Assembly: GCA_000708835.1 (NCBI GenBank)
Contig: DF237117.1
Location: forward strand, 85,266-149,265
DNA: 64,000 nucleotides
Direction: 5' to 3'
Source: Klebsormidium nitens
Taxonomy: Eukaryota > Streptophyta > Klebsormidiophyceae > Klebsormidiales > Klebsormidiaceae
The first letter of the stretch is position 1. Each line of letters opens with the position of its first letter. Below the pieces are notes generated by a model. The model was not told the DNA's origin, searched no databases, and saw only the letters and a program-made list of their open reading frames with translations. Shown piece after piece: positions 12,655 to 25,100 of this stretch. Both the position numbers and the translations under genes were made by a program.

Positions 12655-13965
12655 TGTAAGAACCAACTTGAGATCCCATCTGTAAACTGCCTAAGTGTCA
12701 TCTGGGCCTTGATCAAAAGCTGCCAGTTGGGACCAATCATGGTGTACTCCTTCCTCCTCCTGTAGATCCTGAGTTCCTTACAAGAGCAGCTTCTGTGGTA
12801 ACAGCATGAAAAACTACTAGACCGAGGACCAGCACAAATTGTTAGCAAGGCAGCTCCACAATTTTCTTTCAAATGGCTTCAAGCAGATTCAGCCTGTGAA
12901 GCCGTATCATGGAGGAAGGTCTTTATGGAACTCCAAAGTGACTTGGGAGTCTGTTGAGTGCTCTGAAATCGTTCCTGTTCTCCCAACTTTGAACCATAGT
13001 CCCCTTTCTGCTGGGCTTCTGTGTGTCTACTCTTACAACAAGAAGCATGCCTTTTCCCTCTCATGTTCCGCATGCCTAAATCCTGGCGCAATGTTTGATC
13101 AAACTTGCGAGTGACTCGACGAGAAGCGCACTTAACCTTGACAAAATGGTCTCCGAACTCATGCAGTGCTTCTTCACGATCTCCCGGAGTTTGCTTACTC
13201 TAGGTGTCTGTTTCATTGACAGGATCCACTCCGTCAGCAATCTTTCTTCTTGGCAAGCTGGATGCGTGGTAAGCCCAGCTCTTACGCCCATTCTTTGCCT
13301 GCTATCTCTCTAACCATAAATCCATTCATGAAGACCAGAAAATGGATTGCGCCAACATGTTAGCGCAGGTCTTCGACGCCAAAGACCTGAAGCGGAGATG
13401 ATCAAACTAGGAACTGAAGGAGTCTGGGTTGCAATGCTTTTTGGCTTTCGAGGATCTTGTCAGAACTGCACTTTTCCATGATCATATGGTCCTTGGACCG
13501 CTTGGCCGCTGGGCCGTTTGGAGATCAGAGAGATACTCGAAAGGGGTGGGCTTTGAGACAAGCCCGGTCTCATTTAGCTTTCCTGTAAGACCGCCCTGAT
13601 CTCAAGGCGTGGTCTCAAATGGGGCTTTAGGGTTTGTTCTGACGGGTTTGCCACAACTAATATTTGAACCGCTCTTCAACTACTATTCTCGAAGAAGGAG
13701 GTGAGATCGAGAAGGGGTGGCAAGCCTGGTTTCTATGGCCCCAGGGGGAGACTGACAGCCAGCCCCCAATCAGAGAAGGGCAGCAATGTCTATGACGCTT
13801 TCGAAGTACAACCTCCCGCTCGTTTGCCAGCACTTGAGCGAATGGCGATCTTTCGAGCAGCTATTGGAATTTGAGTAGTCTCTGTTCTATCACGCACTCC
13901 TTTTAAGGACACAACGAGAAGCTTGGAGAACGACGTTACGAGAAACGAAAACCACCATGTGACGA
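12655..13965. other. Intergenic, nothing recognised
   Basis: There are only short ORFs. The stretch at 12840-13115 is open for 91 codons but has no recognisable product. A few GGTCTCA-like motifs recur around 13540-13630 without a clear repeat structure. Confidence 0.4.
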
Positions 13966-15030
13966 AGTGACTTCGTCGTACTATCCGTCCCTGACGTCAC
14001 TCTTGTTGGTCCCTCGTCGCCAGATGGACGAACCGGCGCACTACTTCCGGAAGATTCTCGAGCGGATGGAACAAGAGGCGAGCCACCAGACCCGGCTCTT
14101 TCTTTCCGACCACTTGTTGCTTAGTACTCATCGGCAAGCGCGAAATTAGTTGCTTCCAATCTTGGATTGTGCGCAAAAATCTGTGCGACGGGCAATGCTG
14201 ATCGGAACCGAGACTTCTTCTCATCCGCTTTAGTTCCGCGTACGTAGATCATCTTACTACAATTTGGTTTCTGCTTTTCGGACGCCAAAAGTATCTTGAA
14301 ATCTGAGCCAGGGTCGTCCAACAGCGGCGCTCGAAAGGCGATATCTCGAAGCGGTAGTCAGTACGGAAGAGACGTCAGCAGACCCTTTGACGGTTTGCTT
14401 CTTCGCAGTGAACCTTTATATCACCCGCTATCTGTCCTGCTTCTCCGTCTGAAAGCGACAAAACTCCCAACGATCGTCGTTCATAAACTTGCAAGGTCAT
14501 TGCGATGGAGATCGGCATAGCAGGCCGACGGGCCTGACGCAAATGAGGCGTACTACTGCAAAGTTGACCAGCGAATTTGTGACTACTTCTGCTTTCGCGG
14601 CTGACATCAGGCAGAATCCACGCTCACTTTGATAATCACTTTTGAAATCTGGGTTTGCAGGCCGAATGGCGTGACGTGGTGGAGACGTTAGCAAAAATCG
14701 TGAATAGCAAACAATGACGTCGGATTTAGAATCCGAAGTTAGGCAGTGTTTAGGTTTTTAAGAATCATAATAACAATCCCAGACCCTGGTTAACTAGCTC
14801 TCAAACCCTGGGTTCAGGCTGACGGGCGCTGGCATCTTTGGCGACGTGTTGCAGAACGGCCAATCTGTGACGTCCGCCTAACGAGCGGACGTTAGATAGA
14901 CTTCACGTCCCCTTTAATCAGCTTCAAATACTAAGTTTGCAGGCGGATGGGCGCACTGGTGTTCCTCGCGGCTTACTGCAAGAACCAGGGGCTTCTGCAT
15001 GAGGCGGAGCAGTATGTGGTCGTTGGTAGC
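13966..15030 (+). pseudogene. Decayed duplicate of APC8 3' exons
   Basis: Diverged copy of the 8260-9600 interval of APC8. The segment at 14025-14078 encodes MDEPAHYFRKILERMEQE, matching the exon at 8302. The GCAGACCCTTTGACGG string at about 14375 matches 8655. Four ADG...VVE-type exon starts (near 14522, 14660, 14817, 14942) match the decoy array and exon around 9516; the last reads [20 protein letters not shown]. No exons for the rest of APC8 accompany it. It is therefore a segmental duplicate carrying both a real exon's descendant and its decoy array, about 5.5 kb downstream. Stops and missing splice sites make a product unlikely. Confidence 0.88.
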
Positions 15031-16189
15031 ACAGCCTGGCAGGCCGTCTCTAAAGCATCGTTCTTTGAGTCGTCACATGTGCGGTTTTGTCCACAAGGCC
15101 TTCGGAACCAGTTCAAGCAACTGGCATGCTTCGTTTGACCTATTCAATCATACATTTACTCTCTCATGCTCGAATTTGGAAAAATAAATACACCGGCCGT
15201 TACAAAAGAGAGCTGGCACACCTTTCATGATGTGCACACACACACTCATACATGTATGCCATGAGAAGCCTATGGCCTATTTGGCTACGGCGAGAACGAA
15301 AAGAGACCATGTGCGGAACTACTGAGCGGCAAGACTGTATGCACGCGTTGCATGTGCTCAAGCCGAGTGGCGGAGATCCGGGGCCCTGAAGTAACTCAAT
15401 GAACATGCCATGATGCCATTCAAGGTATATATACGCGGCCGCCTATACCATATACAATGCAGCTAGCACTAGCAACACAACATATGAATGACAGCGCGTA
15501 TACTGTTGTTAGTATAGTACTACATGTCATACTCCTATAAGCTTCCCAATGATCGCCGCATATACGTGCATGTGCACGCTATATATAGGTCCTATATACA
15601 CGTGACTCAGTACAGCTTTTACTTAATTTAAGTCAATCCAAAGCATGCTACTTCAGAATTGTTTATCTCAACGCTCAGTTGGACGAATTGGTCCGTCTCG
15701 CGTTCAAATGAACGGTCGATTGGCGGCCATCAGCTTTCTAGGAGCATGCAAGCAAGCGAGCGCGTGACTGAACGACATTCACTGTCGCACGCATATTGTC
15801 TAATATCAGGGCATGCGAACAATGTAGCGAGTAAGGACAAGCGTGACTGAAGCCTACTTTTTCTGCATATTTCTACGCCTAAATCATCGTGATCGAACTT
15901 GAACTTGAATTCGGTATGGACGGTGCATATCCGATCTCTTCCACTTCCCTTGTGTGTGCCTTTATCGAGAATGGAACTCACTCTCAAACTTCACCACCTT
16001 GTCATCCATGTATTTCCAAAGCCGCGCCCAGCAATTACGTACCTATATCCTCTGCTATCCGGATGTTACCATTCACGTTGCATCTGTCAATACAATGCGA
16101 GTATAAATGTCTATACCCTCGCCGAACTGGCTCAACAACACGCCCCATCAGCAACTCACAACAACGTGCGTACAAAACGAAAAACGCGT
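15031..16189. other. Intergenic between convergent APC8 and ALDH1L
   Basis: AT-rich patches with TATATATA-like strings (about 15428-15600) and a short CA run near 15235. No coding region, RNA gene or clear repeat is seen. It holds the 3' flank of the ALDH1L gene, which ends at 16190 on the minus strand. Confidence 0.4.
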
Positions 16190-19100
16190 CTACCAGTATT
16201 CCACCGTTACCGCTTTCGTGCGGAGATACTCATCAAGCGCCTCTTGTCCAAGATCCTTTCCAAACCCGGACTGTTTCCAACCGCCAAAGGGCGCGGCAAC
16301 GTCCGTTTTATTGTACGTATTGACGTAAACCGTTCCCGCTTGCAACCCGTCAGCAACTTTTAGCGCCTTGTTAAGGTCCTTAGTGAAGACGCCTGACGCG
16401 AGGCCGTATTCGGTGGCGTTCGCCCGTTTCAACACCTGGCACGACGAGAGAAAATTCAGGAAGTAACTAGACTGGGCAAGCATTCGTATCAAGCTCAGAT
16501 TGAACCTCACGACTGGTCGGCCAACAGCAACCTCACCAGTGATGGCAATCTTTGGACACGACAGACGTAATATTTGAAAGTTCCCGAAACTCCTGGAAGA
16601 GGACGATTGCGGAGGAATCACCCGTGATTTAGCGATGACGTCTGTTACTGATGGCGTTCAGTTCTTGTCAGGAGCAGCGCTGCAAACTTGCTCGTAGCAG
16701 CCTCTACAATTGGCAGCACCGAACCTACGAACAGAGTACCCGCAATTCGGGATTGACTCATGACTTTGAGGGTCCAAACGTGCACTTCAACTCCACATAA
16801 AAATTCTCACCTTGTCAAATTACAGACAGAAGCTTCTCAACCTTGAGGTTTCGACGTCGAAGTCATCCGTCATCCACTTTCAAACAAGTGCAACAATGTT
16901 TCCTACGGGGTTACAAATGCACTTTAAAACGGTCCCCCGCCCCCCCCGGAATGTTGCCGGTGTCCGTAAGCCGAAAGATCCACCGTCCCTTGCTTTGATT
17001 GAAGCCTCACCTTACCCGTCCTCCGTTTATTAAAGAATTGCAGTAGTGTTTTCCGGGGGGGGTAAAATGCAGATTGAAAGGTTCCCCCTGCGGAAACGTT
17101 GCCGGTGTCCGTAAACCAGAAGACCCACCGTCCCATGCTTGGTTAAAGCCTCACCTCATCGAGAGTCTCAAACTTCGAGATCAGCATAATCGGCCCGAAC
17201 GACTCCTCAGTCGCTGCAACCGTGCCGTCTTCCACTCCGGTTATGACCGTAGGCTCCAGGAAGAAGCCCCGCGTGCCAACACGTTTACCGCCGTAGACTA
17301 CGGTTGCCCCCTCTTTCACCGCCGTCTGCACAGAGGAGTCCTTGGGTGTAACTTGGGAAGCACTTTTGAAGGGTTTACAGGAAGTTGGTTACGGATACTT
17401 GCGCCCAATCGGAACAACCGAATTGGCAGCGCCACACTGCAGGGGTGCTGTGGCGGCGCTCCAATCGTCTGCTACTTTTCCGAGCCACACGTGACTGTTC
17501 TTTAGTGCGTTGAGGTGGAGCCGGTAGCGAGTCTGATGGAAGCGAATGACCGTAGCGAATGGGGGTTGGGGACAGGTTCAGTGCGTTTCCCCCCGAGGAG
17601 AAGATGGACACATGCCGACACGCTTGCGCTTCAGCCTAAGGTGGCCCATTTGCATTTGTAGCTAGAGTACACAATACAGTCCTCGTCTAGAAACAGACTC
17701 TTTGCCACTCCTGTTTAAACAGGGACAGATCGATAGTCTGATGTTGAGACTGTAACGAAGATGAACGTCTCCTACTCATCTTCCTCCTGTAGAATCCATA
17801 GGAGGGGACGATAAGCGATGCTTACCTCAATATACGCCACCAGCTTGTCGAAGTGCGCCTTATGGTTCTGCGGCCCGTGCACGGTCGTGCGGTCCAGCGG
17901 GTCCCCGATCTTCATCTTCCGGACGTCCGAAACGACAGCTTCTACAAACTTGTCGTGTACGGAGGATTCCACAAACACGCGTCCGGCGGCGATGCAATTC
18001 TCGCCCTTGTTGAAGAAGACGGCCTGGCCGGCTTGTCGAACGGCCCGGTCGAAATCGGCATCCGCAAAGACGATGAGCGGGGATTTACCGCCAAGCTCCA
18101 ACGAGACCTGGGATAAGTTGAAGAAAGAACTTCAATCTAGACATCGTTTACGGTTTCGAGATTTCAGGGGTTTGAAGAGAAGCTCTACAATCGAAGAAGA
18201 CGGCTTGACCAGCTTGCCGAACGGCGCGATCGAAGTCGCCGTCTGCGAAGACAATCAGCAAAGACTTGCCCCCGAGCTCCAATGAGACCTGCGATGTTTT
18301 GAACAAAGAAAGTCAAGCTAGACCATCGTTTGTTGTTTCGACTTTTCAGGGATGTAAAGAGAAGCTCCAAAATCGAGGGAGACGGCTTGACCCGCTTGTC
18401 GAACGGCGCGGTCGAAGGGCGTCTGCGAAGACGATGAGCGGGGACTCGCCACCTAACTCTAAAGAGACCTACAAAGAAAATTGGGACTTTCAAAATCAGT
18501 CAAAAGTACCAGTATTAATCTCCATTTTTGAGGGCCTGACCCGCTTCCCGAACGGCACGGTCGAAGTCGGCGTCTGCGAAAAGATAATCATCGTGGACTT
18601 GCCGCCCAGTTCCAGCGAGACCTGCGAAGCGTGAACGTAGAGCGTTGGGGTTTGGGAGGTGAAGACTCTCAAGTTGACTGATGTTTGAAGGCCTTCAAAT
18701 GGCGCGGTCGCTTGCGAGGACGATCAGCAGAAAACGGCAGTTATCGATTTGTTGAAGTCAAACAAAATCGTGCACCATAAATGCTAGGCTCAAGCTATTT
18801 AGTTTCTGAACTGGTAAGTCTTGTGAAAGTTGCGGGCTGACCACGCGGCACGTTTAAAGTCGGCGGCTGGGGCGATAAAGAGGGAAGCGTTGCACTTAGA
18901 TGCATTCGGCTCGAAAAGACGGACGGATGCGCACAGTCCTAGAGACACCGGATTTCTGTTGGACCTCGAAAACATGAGAGAGCAGACTCAAGCACCCAAG
19001 CGAAACGCTCAGAGGAAGTAGACATGTTCGGAGCAGATTCAAGCAATGTGGCTCAGTGTGCTTCAGATTCAAGGATAGAAGCCAAGGGTTTCCACGTTTT

Positions 19101-22100
19101 TCAAGCCACGTGCCTTACTGCAAAAAAATCAGGTCCGAGCATGCTATCGTCGGGGTAAAAACGTTCCTGAGAGCCAGACAATTGATTTGTTTTCTGCCCG
19201 AACTACAAGAGGTTGCGGTGTGGCTCTTGCAGTCAGTCCGTTCTGCATTCGATCTGCACCCCTCACCTTCTTGAGGGTCTTCGCAGCGCCCCCCATGATC
19301 ATCTTTCCGACGGGCGTCGACCCGGTGAAGCCGACTTTCCGGATCGAAGGGTGGTCGGTAATCGCATTCCCGACCACACTCCCCGCGCCAAGAACCACGT
19401 TCACAACACCGGGGGGAAACCCCGCCTTGAGCGTCAGCTCCGCGAACTTGAGCGCCGTCAGCGGAGTCACCTGGGCAGGAGAGGAGCTGACGTCAGCGGT
19501 GCCTATGCTGGCGATATTATTTTCGTCGTGGTCAGCATGAGTGGAAAGTCAACAACGTTCACGACCCCGGCATGGAACCCCGCCTCGGGCGTCAGCTCCG
19601 CGAACTTGAGCTCCGTCAGCGGAGTCACCTGGGCAGGCCAGGTGCTGACGTCAGCGGTGCACATGCTGACGACAATTTGCATTTTGGCGACATCGGGAGA
19701 GGACGTCATGGCTGCTAATGCTGATGTTGGGCGCTGCCTATGCTGGTAAGTAAGGGTGGTGCTAAGAATGCTTATGGTCTTAATCACCTCCAGATCAGCT
19801 CCAAAATAGCTTTGCCGTCTGGCATATGTTTGTGACAGAACCAGGGGCGGGAAGACGTAATTGGAAGTGTTGGCCGGCGGAAAAACACAAGCCAGCCTTA
19901 TAATACCAGGACAACAAAGGCTGATAGCGTAGCAAACAGCTCTGTACAGTCATTGTGATCAAGACCTTAGACAAAGTGCTCCTACTCTCAGTCACACGCG
20001 TCCCTCGCAACATCAGTCAGAAGGGTCTTTCATGTTACGTTCCTGGGCGCTTCTTAAATCCTCGCTTATGCGACATTTTACCAATCATTTCACCGGAAAT
20101 TCGCATTCGACTGCCAGATTTTGCACCAGAGGCAGACAAGGAAGGGGCAACGTTGAAGCCACTCCTTTCTTCTTCTCCATATTGTCAGCAATTCGGGTTC
20201 TGTAACTTCGCTGAGTCACAAAGCCCACCTTTATACGCAGAAAGAAAGTGTTGATTTTCGCTCACCTCCGCTGGTTTCAACACGAGCGTATTCCCCGCCG
20301 CCAGGCACGCAGCCGCCTTCCACGCCACCATCATGAGGGGGTAATTCCAGGGCACAATCAACCCCACCACGCCGATGGGCTCTCGTCGCGTGAAGCAGAG
20401 GTTTTTGCTCGGGCGGGAATCGTTGATGGGGATCGTGCGGCCCTCGATCTTGTCCGCGAGGCCGGCGAAATAGCGGAACGTGTCGACGGACATGCCCACG
20501 TGGGTCTTGACCGCGAGCGTATAAACAGCGCCTGAACAGAAACGTAATGCAGAAGTATTGGGGTTTCGTTCTTGAAGTGTTGTGTTTGAGTATGCTTGTA
20601 AAGTCAGACCGGCGAAGTAGCGGAGCGTGTCGATGGACATGCCCACGTGGGTCTTGACGGCGAGCGTATATACAGCACCTGACAAAAAACGCAATGCGGA
20701 GGTTTCAGGTTTTCGATGTTTGTAAGCGGATATGGGAGCTTTTAGTTGTGACAAGACCGGCAAAGTGGCGGAGTGTGTCGACGAATATGCCCACGTGGGC
20801 CTTGACGGCGAGCGTATAACAGCGCCTGGAAGGAAGTACACGCTTGACATATCTTAGGTTGGGTATTTTAGGTCAGTAAACAGGTTTTGTTTGTGTGGCG
20901 GGGCTGGCAACGAAGCGGAATGCGTCGACGGACATGCGCACGTGGGTTTTGACAGCGAGCGTGTACACAGCGCCTGCAAAGTCACACGCGTGTTCTCAAG
21001 CTTGGTGCGGACTTTTATTTTTGTGGTACAGGGAGACTGGCTGAATGTCGAAATAGATTCACGGCAAGTCTCGACAGCAAGTTACAGCACCTGATAGATC
21101 GATAAAGGCACAGCCTTTGAAATTATCTGAAGTTTCGGGTATCTTTTCAAACTTGATTTCAGACTGGTTGGGTTGACGAGGCTGGGGGAAAACCGGAATA
21201 CCTTCATGGACGTGCCTGCACAACTTTTGCCAGTGAGCACGTACACTTCACCTAGACACACACTTCCAAGATCCGAGATTGTGCGGCTGGTAGGCGTAAA
21301 TCAGAGTTTGCTTGCGAGACTGGCGGGGTGGCAAAACATGCTCAAAAAATGCTCTTCAAGTCAATGAACCAACAGCTACAAGAGCTGTCTGCTCATCCCC
21401 GCGCTGAACCTGGGCAAGACACGTCATAGTGGCTGATAGGCTCTCGCCTCCGTACCTGAGTCCAAGCTCTCGATCGTTGCCAGCTCCTCCTTGTTCTGCT
21501 CCATCAGATCGGCCAGCTTCATCAGCAACTTGCCCCGGTCGCGTGCGCTGATTTTCCGCCACTCGCCGTTCTCGAACGCATCCTGAGATAAACGGAAAAG
21601 TCCTTCTTCGTGCCACTTTCGGTACTACTTCAATCATGTCTCTTCTCAACTTCCTCTGTAGAATGCTTTGTTGTGGTCCCGCGCAAGAAGAAACTGCAGG
21701 ACTCACTCGGCAAGAATGTCGAACACATTTCGAACACGCGTTTAAGTGGGAAGCCTCTGACCCGGATGCCATTACAAGGAGGGTTTGACTGGCACAGACG
21801 TCAACGGCTGGGATGGGTCGCAAGTATCTTGTTCCATATTGACCACCTAACGACAGAGTTTCTACTTTTGGGGCACTCTAAAACACTTGCATGCAACCTG
21901 ACCGTTTCTCCAGTCTTGCTAACCCGGTCGATGATGCGATCGAACAAAGCTAAGGGCGATCCGCTCACCTTTGCTGACGTCACAGCTCCGTCGACGTCCG
22001 CCGCGCTCCCGTCCGCCACGTCAACAATCACCTCCTCTGTCGCAGGGTTTATCGTGGGCCGGGTTTTCCCCTCTGACCCGTCCACAAACCTCCCCCCGAT

Positions 22101-25100
22101 AAAGTGCTGCACTGGCAAACTGAGCTCTAACCCGTTCGCCCTAACCTTAACCGTCTTATACTCTGCCGCGCTGGATTTCGTTTTCAGAACCGTTTTGACG
22201 AAGTCGCCGTATGTGGGTGCCCGGTAGATGTCCTCTGGGTCAATTACTAGGCCTACGCTAGACTGCAGGTTTTCTACTAGGCGGGTTGCGTCGAGGGAAC
22301 CAGCGCCTTGGGCGAAGAAGTCGGTGTCCGAGGAAACCTGCGGGAACGGGGGTTGCATGTTAGGAAATGTGAAGTCAAGCAATTTGCAACATTCCCTACG
22401 ATGGAAGGTTTTTGAACGCATGTTGTCAAACGGACCGACTTCTTGTGCAAATCATCAGTTTCTGGAGGTATCGCTGCACAAGAATTGGTAACATTCTCAA
22501 TTCCGATGGAGCGAAGATTCAACGCTAGCCCTCAAGGGCTAGGCTCGACTGAGATTCACCAATATGAGCTTTGCTTTGACGGCACAAGGTACAACAACAG
22601 GCGGTCTCCGTGCGCGATCGACGATCCAAGGAAAAGTAAGGTCGGGGCTGGTATAGCTACTTCAACGGCTTGGGATAGGGATGGGTGCGGAGCAGACAAT
22701 CACGGCCTCAATCACGGTTTTTAGCATTGGAAACGCTTCGTTGCCAGATTGAGAGGTACCTTGAGGAGGCGTATGCCACGTTCAGGGCAAGGTAAAGTCC
22801 GACGCCGAAACTACAAAAAGCAACCCCCTCCGCCTCACCGTTTCCACCCCCAATATGTCCTTCCACACCGCCTCAATCGCCGCCCGCGCCGCCGCTTCGT
22901 CCACTTTCGGGGCCTCCTTTTTCCCGCCCCCCTCGTTGCTACTCTCCCCAAGAAGGTCTGCGGCCGGCAAGCTTTTCCCGCCCACTTTCACTGACGTCAC
23001 CAACAGTTTCTCGCCGTCAGAGCCGGTCAGCACAAGGCCCTGCCCGGTGACAAACCCCGGGTGCTTGCTCCCCTCGATTTCCACGGGCTTTCCATCGGTG
23101 GGAATGCCCCCCGACGGCGTTCGAGTGGAGCCGTAAAGCGTGGTTTCCTACCATTTGCGAGAGGAGAAGATTGAGTTGCTGATTATCTTGCCTTCGGAAA
23201 AGTTAACGACGTATGCACCTTCCCGGTTTCTTGTCTTGCAAGCTTCATAATTCGGTTGGAAAGAGCTGCGCAAGCTGGTGCTAGAAGTGGCGCGTCGTGC
23301 TGTGCTTTCAGCGCTAAAGGCAACAAGAACTCGTCACACCACGGCGGCTCGATCGGAAAGGATATTGCAGGGTCTTCATGCAGAAAAACTCCGTGTTTCT
23401 CTAAACCAGAAATTGAAAGTCAGCGCAAGTATGGAAGTGAACTACACGTTGGTTAGGTTCAACCAAACTAACCAAGTTGGGCAGACTCCCATTGCTCTCG
23501 ATTGTTTGTAGGGCCGACTTTTAACACTAAGCACCCGGGGGACGGGTGTGGTTACTTTGGGGGTTAGGGTGGGTGCGGGTGCGGAGCGCGAACTATCTCG
23601 ACTTAATGTTTTTGATTGAGATGCCCGGGGCTTATGTATCCAAGAACTATCTCCTGTTGATACAATCTTGAGTAACCATTATGTTGGGCATCGGTCCAAA
23701 GCGTTGCGTTAGTCTGCCGTTAGACGAATACCTGGGAAAATCTCCGTTGGATATCTGGTCTGTATCGAACATTATCATAAGACCCCTTCAGATTCAACAT
23801 TCAGGTCTGGTTTTGTGCGGATTAAGTTTGCACTTTATCTGGTCGTTAATCAAGGGCCGCTCTGTTTCTCACACGTGTTGGCTCCAGCTTTTCGAGACCT
23901 CTGTAACACGTTCGTTTACCTCAACTCGGTTCGTGCGAAAAAGCTTGCGGATTGCCTGGCCGTTAACCACGGCCCACGTCCCGGGCACTCTGTTGTTGCC
24001 CCAGGCAAAGTCGCGGGTCTCCTTTTAAACCCAACTAACCGCGCATTCAAACATATGTGGAATCGTGCGGGTTAAAACTTCAACTCACCTGGCCGTTGAC
24101 TACGGCCCACGCCCCGGGCACTCTGTCGTTCCCCCGGATGAAGTCGTGGATCTGCTGACCGGTCTTGTCGAAATCAATGCGGGCCTTAACGGGGTCCTGC
24201 AAAGATGGGTAATACCAGGTTGAGACTAAACTACACTCGCTGAGGAGTCAACAAGCATCCTACTCAGATTTATAAGTCGATTGCTGTCGGTTGGAGGTCC
24301 GAAGTTGTGACGATTTCGCTGGGTCAGCATTTCAGAGCTTGTGACAGCTGGTGAACGGAACTAACAGTCGATCTCAACAGGAGCTTCAGAGCTGCAACTT
24401 GGGGGTTGCACCGAACGCAACCGAAAGAAAGGACCGGAAAATTCATGACGTCTTCACAACAACTCCTCGAGGGCTCAGCCATCGTGACTGTAGCCTAAAG
24501 CAAATGGTCAAGTGCGAAGCTCCCCAGCCGAAGCGCGACTCTGCAATCAGTAAGCACTGAGAGATCCCTCATCTCGCAGAAAGTAAGGATGTTGGAGAGA
24601 AGAAGGAGGTATCTCTGACCTTCCAAAGCGGATCGTAGGTCGCCCCTTCCGTCGGCTGGACGATACGGGGGGCTTCACCGGCTGCTATGAGGTCGACCGC
24701 ATCCCCGACCGCTTTCACGCCCTCAGGGAATAGGAACCGCTTATCTGTTGGCGGAATGGATATGATATAAGCGATAGCATAGGTTATGAGCGGCTACGGC
24801 GTTTCCAAGCTGCTATCAGGTCGACCGCATCTCCGACCGCCTTGGCCCCTCCGGAACAAGAAAACGCTCATCTGCAGGGGAAAGGGGAATGCATATAAGC
24901 AGATGCAAGGCTATGGAAAGTGCGTGCGAGAACCCAGCTGCTATCAGGTCGACCACATTCCCTCGGGGAAGATGCCCATCTGCGGGGCAGGATGGGTAAG
25001 CTTAAATGAATCGCATAAGCCAGGTGCGGATGCGACATTGTCCAGTCGATAGTATGATCCGACCACCTTGACCCCGTTGGGAACACGAACCGCTAATCTA

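Noticed and set aside
12139-12666. 175-codon minus-strand ORF
   Set aside because: It overlaps the longer plus-strand ORF, has no recognised product and no splice support.
21610-22227. 205-codon plus-strand ORF
   Set aside because: It lies antisense to ALDH1L exon 21969-22337 and its flanking intron; the minus strand carries the recognised carrier and dehydrogenase sequence.
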